From Leptospiraceae bacterium (GTDB taxonomy: Bacteria > Spirochaetota > Leptospiria > Leptospirales > Leptospiraceae), in the NCBI GenBank assembly GCA_024233865.1, contig JACKPA010000003.1:62001-126000 (forward strand): a stretch of 64,000 nt of DNA, read 5' to 3'. Both the position numbers and the translations under genes were made by a program. The notes beneath the pieces are model-generated. The model saw nothing but the letters and a program-made list of their open reading frames with translations. It was not told where the DNA came from and did not search any database. Shown here one piece after another: positions 43,830 through 53,944 of this stretch (positions are counted from its first letter, which is position 1; each line of letters starts with the position of its first letter).

Positions 43830-45617
43830 TTATAATAATCGGACTAAAACCAATGTGAAGTCGTCTTCTAAAGTTTTTTTTCCTCTATATGAATCCGTTT
43901 TACTTTTGATTAATCTTTTAATTTCTTCAATAGGCTTGTTACCGTTGGTTTCAATTAAATCTTTAAGTCTATCTTCTCCAAAAAATTCATTTTGGGAATT
44001 TTTAGTTTCGGTAACTCCGTCCGTATACAAAACAATCATGTCTCCAGGGGAGTAATAAATGGTTTCTTCTGATATATAGGCGTTTTTAAGAGTAACTCCA
44101 AGAGGAAGTCCTTTGCCTTTGAGTAACTCAACTTTCCCGGTTTCCTGTCTATAAAAGAATTGTCTATTGTGCCCGGCACTAGAATAAGTGATTTTTTTTT
44201 CCAAAGCGTTGATTCTAAGTAACATCAATTCAACAAACATGTTACAATTGTATTTATTTGCTATAATTTCATTACTTTTGTTCAAGCCGTATTTGGGGGA
44301 TATACTCCTATAGATTTCACTCGCAATGGTAGTTTTGGAAAATTCCATAAATAAGGCAGCTGATATTCCTTTTCCGGTTACATCAGCAATCAAAACAGAA
44401 ATTTCGTCTGGACTATGATAAACCATATCATAAAAGTCTCCTCCAACTTCGTGAGAAGGTACATATAAAGTCTCGATCTCCAATCCGTTTAAAAATTTAG
44501 GAATTTGGGGGAGGGAAAATTTTTGGATTGATGAAGCTATTTGCAAATCCCTCTTCATTCCTTCGTATTTTTCTTTTTCTTCCCGTGCCAAAAAGGATTT
44601 ATAAGCTTCTTGGATTTGGTTCACAATAAGAGTAACCAAGCCTAGATCAACTTTATTAAAATGTTTTTTGTCTTTTCTATCAGTTAGGCTTAAGATAGCT
44701 ACAACTTCCGAATTCATAATAATGGGGGCACACAAAAATGATTTTGTATGATAATTCCGAATCAAAATAGGTCTAAACTCACTATGTTCGATATTTTCGA
44801 TCAGAATGGGTTTGCCTGTTTGTATAATATGTTTGAGAATACCCGACACTTCTATTTTTCTTTTTTGGTAAGGGAGAGAAAAGCCAACCGAACTTAACAA
44901 ACGCCATTTTTCAGACTTACTTTTACATACAAAAGAGGCTCTTTCTACCCCAACAAGATTCACGATAGAATGAATGGCAAACCTTATAAATTCTCGCAAC
45001 CATGTAATCGTTGAAAGCCTATTGCTGATTTCTAATAGCCCACTAATGTATTCCAGACGTATTTGAAGGTCATCGATAACCAAACGATTTTTTAAAGCAA
45101 TGGCTGCCATGTCACAAAAACTCTTCAACACATAAAGGTCATTTGCATCAAATTCATCTCTTTCGATAGAATTCACTACCTCCAAAACACCTTGAACTTC
45201 TCCCTGTGCTACCATAGGCACAGCCATAATGTTTCGAGTTGTAAAACCAGTACTCTCATCAATTTTACGGTATATGCGACTATCCGAAAGAGCATCATTT
45301 ACAATGATTGGCTCCAAATTTTGCAGTACCAGTCCAGCAATACCTAATCCTTTAGGGACTTTTAGGGAATATAAAAACTCACTCTTTTCTCCTTTAGAAT
45401 TACGAAACACTAAACATTTTTCTTCTTTGTCGTACAATAAAAGTGACGAACCTTCTGTGCCAATCACCCGCCTTGCCGTTTCGATTATTGTATCTAACAA
45501 AACTTGTACGTCTTCCGTAGAGTTGATTTGAGAGATGATTTTTAAAACGTCTTCAATAGTTAAATTAATACTTCCCATAGAGGTACGCAAAACTTTATTA
45601 TTTTCAAAGCTGTTCAA
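43830..45617 (-). CDS. GAF-GAF-SpoIIE (PP2C) phosphatase
   Basis: The protein has 595 residues from TTG 45617, chosen because AGGAG sits 4 bp upstream; the next ATG is 45578. It has two GAF domains (about 30-175, STEDVQVLLDTIIETARRVIG...IMAVPMVAQGEVQGVLEVVN; and about 195-345, GVERASFVCKS...FLCAPIIMNSEVVAILSLTD). A linker helix follows, then a SpoIIE/PP2C domain with GGDFYDM, ISVLIADVTGKGISAALFM, SAGHNRQ, YTDGVTE and EDDFTLVLVRL. Such enzymes dephosphorylate anti-sigma antagonists in partner-switching. The AGGAG overlaps the TAG of the Cas10-like gene 7 bp upstream, so the two are translationally linked. Confidence 0.88.
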   Translation of the reverse strand: MNSFENNKVLRTSMGSINLTIEDVLKIISQINSTEDVQVLLDTIIETARRVIGTEGSSLLLYDKEEKCLVFRNSKGEKSEFLYSLKVPKGLGIAGLVLQNLEPIIVNDALSDSRIYRKIDESTGFTTRNIMAVPMVAQGEVQGVLEVVNSIERDEFDANDLYVLKSFCDMAAIALKNRLVIDDLQIRLEYISGLLEISNRLSTITWLREFIRFAIHSIVNLVGVERASFVCKSKSEKWRLLSSVGFSLPYQKRKIEVSGILKHIIQTGKPILIENIEHSEFRPILIRNYHTKSFLCAPIIMNSEVVAILSLTDRKDKKHFNKVDLGLVTLIVNQIQEAYKSFLAREEKEKYEGMKRDLQIASSIQKFSLPQIPKFLNGLEIETLYVPSHEVGGDFYDMVYHSPDEISVLIADVTGKGISAALFMEFSKTTIASEIYRSISPKYGLNKSNEIIANKYNCNMFVELMLLRINALEKKITYSSAGHNRQFFYRQETGKVELLKGKGLPLGVTLKNAYISEETIYYSPGDMIVLYTDGVTETKNSQNEFFGEDRLKDLIETNGNKPIEEIKRLIKSKTDSYRGKKTLEDDFTLVLVRLL

Positions 45618-45624
45618 AGTGCTC

Positions 45625-47865
45625 CTAATATAACTTTAAATTTTTATGCAACGCAATGCTAACAGGAACACTAAGCTCATTACCATATTCTTCTATTTCT
45701 TGAGGTAGTTTGGATAGTATGACATGATTTTGGTAATCTCCAAACTTTCTGGTAACATGCTTTTTGTACAATTCTTGCCAGTCTAAATTTGCTTTTTTAG
45801 AACTTTGGCTCATTCTAATCCAAACCAATATTTTTAATAAAAATCGAACCGAATTTTCCCCTTCAATCAGACTATCAAAATTCTGCCATACAGGATATAG
45901 CTTTATGTAAGTATCATTAGCCATACTTATTCCCAAAATAGTTATTGCATTTTTATCTTCCGATAATTTGGATTTTTTTATTTCTAACCTGACTTTTTTA
46001 GTTATCTGTTCAATATAATTATCGCTTTCAGAAAGGTATATCCCAAGAGACAGATGAACATCATTATGGCTTCCGCTATAAAACTTAAAGCGACGTATGA
46101 GTTCATAAGCCAATTCATATATTTCCAAATAGTTTCCGATCAGAAGTAAGTCGTCTCCACCCGCAAAAATCGCATAAATACTCTTAAACTTTGCTTGGAG
46201 TTGTTTGTTTAGCCATCCGGTAAAAAAATAATCAACAGTCCTTGATAAGTTAAGCAAATTGGTAAACAAGCAAAACTTTCCAAAACCAATGGTAAATAAT
46301 TGGCTTAGATTGTCAATGTCTGCTTCTAATACACCTAAAAATGTTCTTCCGATTAAAAACTCTTTGCTAACATTTGCTTCCAAAGAACTGGCAGCAATGT
46401 ACTCGAACATCATAGGAGTCCCGGGTATTCTACTATTTTCTTCTTTTTTGAACGTTTTCTCGTATAAAGTAAACTTCTTATTTTCTATAGGAGAATTTGT
46501 ATAATGAGGAATGTAGTTTACCAATCTTTTTTGGATATCACCTGAAAATGGTTTATTGTAACTTATATCAAATACTATTTTTTGTTCCTTTTCTTTATAG
46601 AAAATGGAGTCTTCCAGAGAGAGTTTTTGACCTTCAAATATGGAAACGGAATCTTCCTGGGCAATTTTTGTCCCTAAACTCTTCATATAATCGCATATAG
46701 AACAGATTATCAAGTTTTCATCGTTGGAATCTTGTTTTCCCGAATGTTGGCTACATATATGACACAGTTCGTTAGTACTTATTTTCTCTATTTCCTTTTG
46801 GATTTTGGATTTATCCGGAACATTCAAGCTTTTTTTATGCTCAAAATTTTGACATAACTCTTTGAAAACGTAATGCAAAGACTTCCCTTTGAACTCACTG
46901 TTGGAAAAAGAATGAGAAGCAAATACAAATTTTGTTTGTCCGTAATTGATTTTATAAAGTTCTTTGTTTACCTTTTCTGCCAAATGTAAAAGTTTTTTTT
47001 GAGTATCTTTTAGATTAGGTGCTAAAATTGTGAATTTTCCTCCGGCATTCATCATTATGGAGGTAGGCGGAATTTGAAACAGATTGCATATTCTGTGAGC
47101 TATGATTTCCGATGATATGGAAATAAAAAAAGAACGAGCCCTTAGAATTTTACCGGCATATTTATTTGTTTTTTGTATATTTGCCAGAATAAAAGGATGT
47201 ATACCGGAAAAATACCCTTGTATTAAACAAAATTTTTTATCATCCTTTTCTATACCAGAAAAGTCTTGTTTTTCTTCATGGTAACGATAAAGAGCCGTAG
47301 CAATAGCTACTGAAGACAAAGCGTAGTCAAATAGGGAAACCGAATCGAATTCAGGAGAAAAAGGGACTGTGAATAGGTATTTTTCTAAAAAAGACGAGAA
47401 AGCAAGAATTGTATTGTTAAAATCAGAGAAATCTTTATCCGTTATTTTATCCGAGCTTTTTATAATTTTTTTATATAAACCTTCATAACCATCTTCTTCT
47501 TTGATTGACTCTATTTTTAACGGTAAAATTTCGGGATTCAATTCATTTAAAGGGTAAACTAAGTTGCTCTCAAAAGAATTATCCATGGATATTTGAGAAA
47601 AAATGGTTTTAAGTCTTATGTTTCCCGGTATTTCTAATGTAAGATTTTGATCTGGGAGAGAATATTTACAGGCAAGGGAAATAAATTCGTCAACAATAGC
47701 ATCATTTTCCACCAGCATAGTTTCAATACTAGACAAGCCCATGTCTTCAACCGCACTAAAAACTTCCATTTTTAGACTAAAATCTTTATCCCTACCGGCT
47801 CTATGCCTCAAAACTCCTATGGCTTCAAAAAATATTTTGAGTATAATCTCGTGTAATTTATTCAT
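45625..47865 (-). CDS. Orphan Cas10/Csm1-family protein with intact GGDD palm
   Basis: The protein has 746 residues. Csm1/Cas10 features in order: an N-terminal region where the HD nuclease is expected reads FFEAIGVLRHRAGRD, without the HD pair. VSLFDYALSSVAIATALYRY and GYFSGIHPFI (palm 1 'SGIQ'-like) follow, then LRARSFFISISSEIIAHRI and MMNAGGKFTILAPN. The zinc ribbon is Cys368/371/388/391 (CHIC...CSIC). Palm 2 has LGVLEADIDNLSQLF and FAGGDDLLLIG with GGDD at 569-572. In type III CRISPR the GGDD palm makes cyclic oligoadenylates. There are no csm2-5, cas6, adaptation genes or CRISPR repeats in the window. It is co-transcribed with the GAF-SpoIIE phosphatase and divergent from a kinase gene 128 bp away. 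Confidence 0.88.
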   Translation of the reverse strand: MNKLHEIILKIFFEAIGVLRHRAGRDKDFSLKMEVFSAVEDMGLSSIETMLVENDAIVDEFISLACKYSLPDQNLTLEIPGNIRLKTIFSQISMDNSFESNLVYPLNELNPEILPLKIESIKEEDGYEGLYKKIIKSSDKITDKDFSDFNNTILAFSSFLEKYLFTVPFSPEFDSVSLFDYALSSVAIATALYRYHEEKQDFSGIEKDDKKFCLIQGYFSGIHPFILANIQKTNKYAGKILRARSFFISISSEIIAHRICNLFQIPPTSIMMNAGGKFTILAPNLKDTQKKLLHLAEKVNKELYKINYGQTKFVFASHSFSNSEFKGKSLHYVFKELCQNFEHKKSLNVPDKSKIQKEIEKISTNELCHICSQHSGKQDSNDENLIICSICDYMKSLGTKIAQEDSVSIFEGQKLSLEDSIFYKEKEQKIVFDISYNKPFSGDIQKRLVNYIPHYTNSPIENKKFTLYEKTFKKEENSRIPGTPMMFEYIAASSLEANVSKEFLIGRTFLGVLEADIDNLSQLFTIGFGKFCLFTNLLNLSRTVDYFFTGWLNKQLQAKFKSIYAIFAGGDDLLLIGNYLEIYELAYELIRRFKFYSGSHNDVHLSLGIYLSESDNYIEQITKKVRLEIKKSKLSEDKNAITILGISMANDTYIKLYPVWQNFDSLIEGENSVRFLLKILVWIRMSQSSKKANLDWQELYKKHVTRKFGDYQNHVILSKLPQEIEEYGNELSVPVSIALHKNLKLY

Positions 47866-47993
47866 AACTAGCTTTTTGGGTTTGAAGATTTTTTTACCAA
47901 GATCAATGGTATTTTTTAAAGGTAAAACATTGCAATTGAAAAACTATATATTACTTTTTACTTTTATGGGAAAAATTGGATGTAGGCTGTAAA

Positions 47994-50900
47994 ATGACTA
48001 ATAATAACTACCAACTAAAAGAAAAACTTTACGAAAGCAATCAAACATTAGTATATACCGGAAAACGTTTATCAGATAATTTACCTGTCGTCTTGAAAAT
48101 TTTGCAAGGAAATTTCCCATCACCGGAAAAAATTGCCCATTTCCAGCAAGAATACGAAATAACCAAATGTCTTTCCAATTGTAATGGCGTGATTCAAGTA
48201 TTCGGTTTGGAAAAGTATCAAAATGAACTTATGATCGTAATGGAAGATATTGGAGCAATTTCCCTTGCCGATATAATTTCAAGGCAAAATTTAAACATAG
48301 CTACTTTTGTAAATATAGCCATTCGTATGAGTGAAATTCTGGGAGAAATCCATCAACGGAATATTATTCATAAAGATATTAATCCTTCTAATATAATCTG
48401 GAATCAAACTACAAACCAGATAAAATTTATTGATTTTGGTATTTCTACCAAATTTTCCCAAGAAAGTATTGACTTGCAAAGTTCGAATATTTTAGAAGGT
48501 ACACTGTCTTACATTTCTCCGGAGCAGACAGGGCGAATGAATCGGTCTATCGACTATCGAACGGATTTTTATTCTCTTGGTGTTGTTTTTTATAAGCTTA
48601 CTACCGATAGACTTCCATTTCCGAGCATTGATCCGCTAGAATTGGTTTATGCTCATATCGCTAGTTCGGTAGAACCTCCTCACAAAATAAACCCTAAGAT
48701 TCCGGAGATTCTGTCTCAAATTATATTAAAACTGATGGAAAAAAATGCGGAAGATCGTTATCAAACAACCTATGGATTACAAAAAGATTTGGAGCACGTT
48801 CAACATCTATTAGAAAAAAATCAAGAGAATAGAGATAGTAATTCCATTTTCGTTATAGGACAACATGACTTTTCAAAAACATTGCAAATCCCCCAAAAGC
48901 TGTATGGAAGAGAACGGGAAATACATCGTTTACTTTCATCTTTGCAGCGAGTACAAAACGGAGGAACAGAAATAGTTTTATTATCCGGATATTCAGGCGT
49001 AGGAAAGTCTGTTTTGATTAAAGAATTATTCAAGTTTATACCAGGAAATGTATTCTACTTAGAAGGAAAGTTTGATCAATATCAACGTGATGTTCCTTAC
49101 TCCGCCTGGATTAGTGGCTTTGATAATTTTGTTCAACAAATTTTAACAAAAAATGAAAAAGAGCTAAAATCGTGGAGGGATAGAATTCAAAACGCTATCG
49201 GACTAAATGGTAAAATTTTAACAAACATAATTCCGAATTTAGAATTTGTTATCGGAAGGCAACCGCCTCTATTAGAACTTTCTAGTAGGGAGGAACAAGG
49301 GAGGTTTCAAACCAGTATCATAAATTTTATAAAGTCCCTCAAACAACCTGATGAACCTTTTATAATATTTCTCGATGATCTGCAATGGATTGATTTGGCA
49401 TCTTTGGATTTATTAAAGTTTCTTATGACTTCCGATATAAAAAATTATATATTGTTTATAGGGGCTTATCGTTCCAATGAAGTAGTTGCAAATCATCCAC
49501 TATTAAACGCGGTACAATACATTCAAAGGCAAGGTATACCCGTTGATACCATTGAATTAGAGCCTTTATCCGAGGCAGCGTTAATACGGTTTTTGTCTGA
49601 TTGTTTGCACAAAGATAAGTCAGAAGTAAAGATTCTTACTCAATTAGTTCTTCAAAAAACGTTTGGAAATCCGTTTTTTGTAAAGCAATTTTTAAAAACC
49701 CTATACGAAGAAAAATTAATATACATAGTAACATCAAAAGAAAATCAAAAACAAATTTGGACTTGGGATATTAACGAAATCAAAGCAAAAGGTATAACAA
49801 ATAATGTAGTTGAATTGATGGTTAAAAAATTAAAAAAACTAAATACGAAAACGCAAGAAATAGTGTGTTTTGCATCTTTTATAGGGAATCAATTTGATTT
49901 GAATTCCTTAGCCTTGATAACAAAGGAAGAAATGAGTGAAATATACAAAGAATTGTTTCCTGCCATTCAAGAAGGATTTATTACCCCGATTTCTCGATTA
50001 GAAATAGACCAATCGATCAAAGACAACCCTTCACTAATTATTCGAAATTATTGTTTTGTACATGATCGAGTTCAACAAGCCGCTTACTCTTTTTTTACGG
50101 AAAATGAGAAGCAAAAAACACATTTTAGAATTGGTCAATTGTTACTAGAAAAAATAAATTGTAAAAATTTGCAAGAACCTTACTTTATGTTAGAAACCCT
50201 TTCCAAGGGAGAAGTTTTTGATACAATCGGAAAAGAAATATTTACTATAGTTGATCATATCAATCATGGTTTTTCTTTCTTGCAAGAAGAAGGAGATAAA
50301 TTGGGTGTAGCAACCTTGAATCTTTGGGCTAGTGATAAAGCACTCAAAAATATAGCCTATCAAGCTGCTTATAACTATTCTATATATGGAATTCAATTAT
50401 TACCAGAGAATTGTTGGGAACTAAATTATGAATTGTCATTTCAGCTATATATAAACGCAGCAACAGCAACGTATCTAAATTCGGATTTTGATGAGTGCCA
50501 AAGGTTCTTAGATATCTGTTCTAAGTATACTACAAACCTTATAAAAAAACTAAAAATCCTTGAAATTCAAGTTTTGGCATTTACCGTCCAAAAAAAATAC
50601 CAAGAATCTTTGAATATTAGCTTAATACTTCTTAAAGAATTAGGCATTCATATACCTGCCGACCCAAACGATCTTCACGTTTTAAAAGAATTACTCAAAA
50701 CTCGTTTTGTGCTGGGGAAGAAAACTATCGAAGAAGTTTTTCAATTAGAGGATGCAAAGGATCAAGTGGCGATCTCAACTTTACAAACTATGGGTAATAT
50801 GATTGTGAGTAGCTTTATTGCTTCACCCAAATTGTTTATTATTATTGGACTCAAAATGTTTCAGCTTTCTATTAAATACGGTAATTCCTATTTTTCTGCT

Positions 50901-53900
50901 TTTTCTTATATTCTTTTCGGATACATCTACTGTAGTTTAGGAATCATAAAAAGTGGTTATGAATTTGGGAATATGGGAACTGAGCTATTAAAGAAATATC
51001 CGTCTAATCCCTATCTTTGTCGCTCTTATTTTCTTTTTTACGGTGGAATAGCCCATTGGCTAAAACCTATTCAAGAAAATTTAAAAATCATGGGAGACGT
51101 TGCCAAATACGGACGAGAGGTCAACGACCATTTGTATGTAGCTATTTCTTTATTTGTACACGGGTATATGGAGTTCGCAGCAGGCTCTAACTTATTCAAA
51201 TTAAAAGAAGTTTTGCTCGGTTATCATAAAACAATCGAAAAAAATGGTACAGAAAACATTCATAGTTATCACTTAATTTTTGTCCAAGCGGTTCACAACC
51301 TTTTGGAAGAATCAGGAGACAATCACATTCTGAATGGTAAGTTCTACGACGAAACAAAAATGATTCAACTATACCAAAAACAGAAAGATCAAACCGGACT
51401 TTCATTTTATGGAATTATAAGTATGATGTTATGTTTTTTGTTTGGAGAATACAGGGAAGCAGAAAAAAAATCCAAGCTTGCAAAAACAAATATTATTGGA
51501 AACCAGGGAGGAGTATACTATCCCATATTTTATTTTTACGACTCATTGATTAAACTAAAACTGATCTGTAAAGAAATTTCCAGTATAAAAAAATACATGA
51601 TTTTACAAAAAGTATATTCCAATCAAAAAAAAATTAAAAAATGGACTAAAAAATTTTCTAACAATTTAGAACACAAATATCTTTTAGTAGAAGCAGAAAT
51701 TTTTCGAGTTAAAAATAAATCAAAACAAGCTCAAACATACTACCACCAAGCCATCCAATTAGCAAAAGAGAGAATGTTTTTGCAAGAGGAAGCTTTGGCA
51801 AATGAATTATATGCCATGTTTTGGCAAGAGGAGGGAGCTGAAAAAATTTCTCAAATGTATTTTAAAGAAGCCCAATTCTTATATTCAATATGGGGAGCTA
51901 TGGCGAAAGTAAAACATATAGAAAATAAATATCCGCATCTTGTTATCCCTTCGGTTAAAGGTGATACAATTGTATCTCGTACTAGCACGAGTTCGACAAG
52001 TGCGTCTATCTTAGACTTACAAAGTATAATAAAAGCCTCTCAATCTCTCTCTAAAGAAATTGTATTAAGCCATTTACTTGAAAAAATGCTATCCATTGTT
52101 TTGGAAAACGCTGGTAGTGAGAAAGGATATCTTATTGGTGTAAATGAGGGAAAACTGATAATCTTAGCACAAGGCAATAAAGATGAAAAGATAAAAATTT
52201 TTAATGAAACACCCCTAGAAAATTCAGACGAATTAGTAATTTCTATTGTGAATTATGTAATGCGAACAAAAAAAGAAGTAGTATCGGATAATATTTCAAA
52301 AGATGAGATGTATTCTTACGATCCATACATTCAAAAAAATCAACCCAAATCAATTTTTTGTTTCCCTGCATTGATTAAAGGAGAAATTAAAATCATTATT
52401 TACCTTGAAAACAACCTAACGGAAGGTGCATTTACTCCAAAGCATTTGGAAGTATTGAAATTGCTTTCTACTCAGATGGCTATCTCTCTAGAAAATGCTA
52501 CAATGTACAACCAAATGGAATTAAAAATTCAAGAGCGTACATTAGAACTAGAAAAAGCAAAACAAAATGCAGAGATGGCTAATCAATCCAAGAGTGCTTT
52601 TCTTGCCAATATGAGCCATGAACTACGTACACCTCTAAACGCTATCTTGGGCTATACACAAATACTAAAAGATGAATTAAATATCACTACAAAACAATTA
52701 AAAGGACTCAATGTAATTCAAAAAAGCGGTGAACATTTACTAACACTGATCAATGATGTTTTGGATTTGTCAAAAATCGAAGCAGGAAAGTTAGAAGTCC
52801 AATTACAAGATTTTAATATACTGAAAGCTCTTGACAATATCGTTGAGATGGTTAGGATTCGTGCAGAAACCAAAGAAATTGATTTTGTGTATGAATCAGA
52901 TAAAAATATTCCAATGATTGTGAAGGGAGACGAAAAACGAATACGTCAAATTTTGATCAACTTGTTAGGCAACGCAGCCAAGTTTACAAAAGCCGGTAGT
53001 GTTATTTTCCGTGCAAAAGTTATAAAACTACAAGACCAAAAATTATTTATTCGTTTTGAGGTAGAAGATACGGGTTTAGGTATTCCGAATAACAAACTAG
53101 ATGAAATCTTTCAACCTTTTCAACAAGTAGAAGGTATTTCCAATAAGGTAGAAGGAACAGGTCTCGGATTACCAATCAGCCAAAGTCTTGCCAGACAAAT
53201 GGGAAGCGATTTACAGGTAAAAAGTGTGTTGGGAAAAGGAAGTTTATTCTGGTTTGAATTGGAATTGCCCATAGTGGGCGAAATCGAAGAAGTGGAAGAC
53301 AAAGCGGAAGTGATAGGTTTCAGAGGCAAAAGGCATAAGATTTTGGTTATAGATGACAAGCAAGATAATATCAATGTTATCAAAGGATTGCTACTTCCCT
53401 TAGGATTTAAAATTATGGAATATCTTAGTGGAAAAGAAGCATTGAAAGGGATAACACATTACAATCCGGATTTGATTTTATTGGATTTGGTCATGCCTGA
53501 TATGGACGGATTTGAAGTTGCCAAACATATCCGAGATATGCAAATAAGAATACCCATAATAGCAGTATCAGCAAGTGCGTTTAAGGAAACTATAAAAGAT
53601 TCATTAGATGCCGGTTGTAATGCTTTTCTTTCCAAGCCAATTGTGAAACAGGATTTACTTGATTGTTTGTTGCAATACCTACCTATTGAATTGATTTACA
53701 AAGAAAAAACTTGGGACAAAGAAACAGCTTTAGTATTCGATATACCATCTAAAGAAAATTTGGAACTTTTGCTCAACCTTGCCAAATCCGGTGATTTCAC
53801 TGGCATTCAAAACCAATTGGAAATTATCAAAACTCTTGACAATAAGTATTCCGAATTCATACTATATGTAGAAGCAAAAATGGAGAATTTTGAATTTGAT

Positions 53901-53942
53901 GAAATAATTGAATTCCTTACCTCTCTATTCATTGGAGAATAA
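47994..53942 (+). CDS. Ser/Thr kinase - ATPase - GAF - histidine kinase - receiver multidomain protein
   Basis: The protein has 1,982 residues from ATG 47994 (TTG 47976 possible). The N-terminal protein kinase has Lys35, HKDINPSN (Asp128) and DFG (Asp147). A PknK-like AAA_16 ATPase has Walker A GYSGVGKS at 332-339 and Walker B FIIFLDDLQWID. A long helical TPR-like region spans about 700-1310, then GAF (about 1345-1500). HisKA follows with SHELRTPLNA (His1542), HATPase with DTGLGIPN and GTGLGLP, and a receiver with Asp1831 (LLDLVMPDMDG). A short acidic C-terminal helical tail ends it. It should integrate Ser/Thr and His-Asp phosphorylation. Two signalling genes follow within 11 bp of each other, forming an operon. 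Confidence 0.92.
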   Translation: MTNNNYQLKEKLYESNQTLVYTGKRLSDNLPVVLKILQGNFPSPEKIAHFQQEYEITKCLSNCNGVIQVFGLEKYQNELMIVMEDIGAISLADIISRQNLNIATFVNIAIRMSEILGEIHQRNIIHKDINPSNIIWNQTTNQIKFIDFGISTKFSQESIDLQSSNILEGTLSYISPEQTGRMNRSIDYRTDFYSLGVVFYKLTTDRLPFPSIDPLELVYAHIASSVEPPHKINPKIPEILSQIILKLMEKNAEDRYQTTYGLQKDLEHVQHLLEKNQENRDSNSIFVIGQHDFSKTLQIPQKLYGREREIHRLLSSLQRVQNGGTEIVLLSGYSGVGKSVLIKELFKFIPGNVFYLEGKFDQYQRDVPYSAWISGFDNFVQQILTKNEKELKSWRDRIQNAIGLNGKILTNIIPNLEFVIGRQPPLLELSSREEQGRFQTSIINFIKSLKQPDEPFIIFLDDLQWIDLASLDLLKFLMTSDIKNYILFIGAYRSNEVVANHPLLNAVQYIQRQGIPVDTIELEPLSEAALIRFLSDCLHKDKSEVKILTQLVLQKTFGNPFFVKQFLKTLYEEKLIYIVTSKENQKQIWTWDINEIKAKGITNNVVELMVKKLKKLNTKTQEIVCFASFIGNQFDLNSLALITKEEMSEIYKELFPAIQEGFITPISRLEIDQSIKDNPSLIIRNYCFVHDRVQQAAYSFFTENEKQKTHFRIGQLLLEKINCKNLQEPYFMLETLSKGEVFDTIGKEIFTIVDHINHGFSFLQEEGDKLGVATLNLWASDKALKNIAYQAAYNYSIYGIQLLPENCWELNYELSFQLYINAATATYLNSDFDECQRFLDICSKYTTNLIKKLKILEIQVLAFTVQKKYQESLNISLILLKELGIHIPADPNDLHVLKELLKTRFVLGKKTIEEVFQLEDAKDQVAISTLQTMGNMIVSSFIASPKLFIIIGLKMFQLSIKYGNSYFSAFSYILFGYIYCSLGIIKSGYEFGNMGTELLKKYPSNPYLCRSYFLFYGGIAHWLKPIQENLKIMGDVAKYGREVNDHLYVAISLFVHGYMEFAAGSNLFKLKEVLLGYHKTIEKNGTENIHSYHLIFVQAVHNLLEESGDNHILNGKFYDETKMIQLYQKQKDQTGLSFYGIISMMLCFLFGEYREAEKKSKLAKTNIIGNQGGVYYPIFYFYDSLIKLKLICKEISSIKKYMILQKVYSNQKKIKKWTKKFSNNLEHKYLLVEAEIFRVKNKSKQAQTYYHQAIQLAKERMFLQEEALANELYAMFWQEEGAEKISQMYFKEAQFLYSIWGAMAKVKHIENKYPHLVIPSVKGDTIVSRTSTSSTSASILDLQSIIKASQSLSKEIVLSHLLEKMLSIVLENAGSEKGYLIGVNEGKLIILAQGNKDEKIKIFNETPLENSDELVISIVNYVMRTKKEVVSDNISKDEMYSYDPYIQKNQPKSIFCFPALIKGEIKIIIYLENNLTEGAFTPKHLEVLKLLSTQMAISLENATMYNQMELKIQERTLELEKAKQNAEMANQSKSAFLANMSHELRTPLNAILGYTQILKDELNITTKQLKGLNVIQKSGEHLLTLINDVLDLSKIEAGKLEVQLQDFNILKALDNIVEMVRIRAETKEIDFVYESDKNIPMIVKGDEKRIRQILINLLGNAAKFTKAGSVIFRAKVIKLQDQKLFIRFEVEDTGLGIPNNKLDEIFQPFQQVEGISNKVEGTGLGLPISQSLARQMGSDLQVKSVLGKGSLFWFELELPIVGEIEEVEDKAEVIGFRGKRHKILVIDDKQDNINVIKGLLLPLGFKIMEYLSGKEALKGITHYNPDLILLDLVMPDMDGFEVAKHIRDMQIRIPIIAVSASAFKETIKDSLDAGCNAFLSKPIVKQDLLDCLLQYLPIELIYKEKTWDKETALVFDIPSKENLELLLNLAKSGDFTGIQNQLEIIKTLDNKYSEFILYVEAKMENFEFDEIIEFLTSLFIGE

Positions 53943-53944
53943 CT

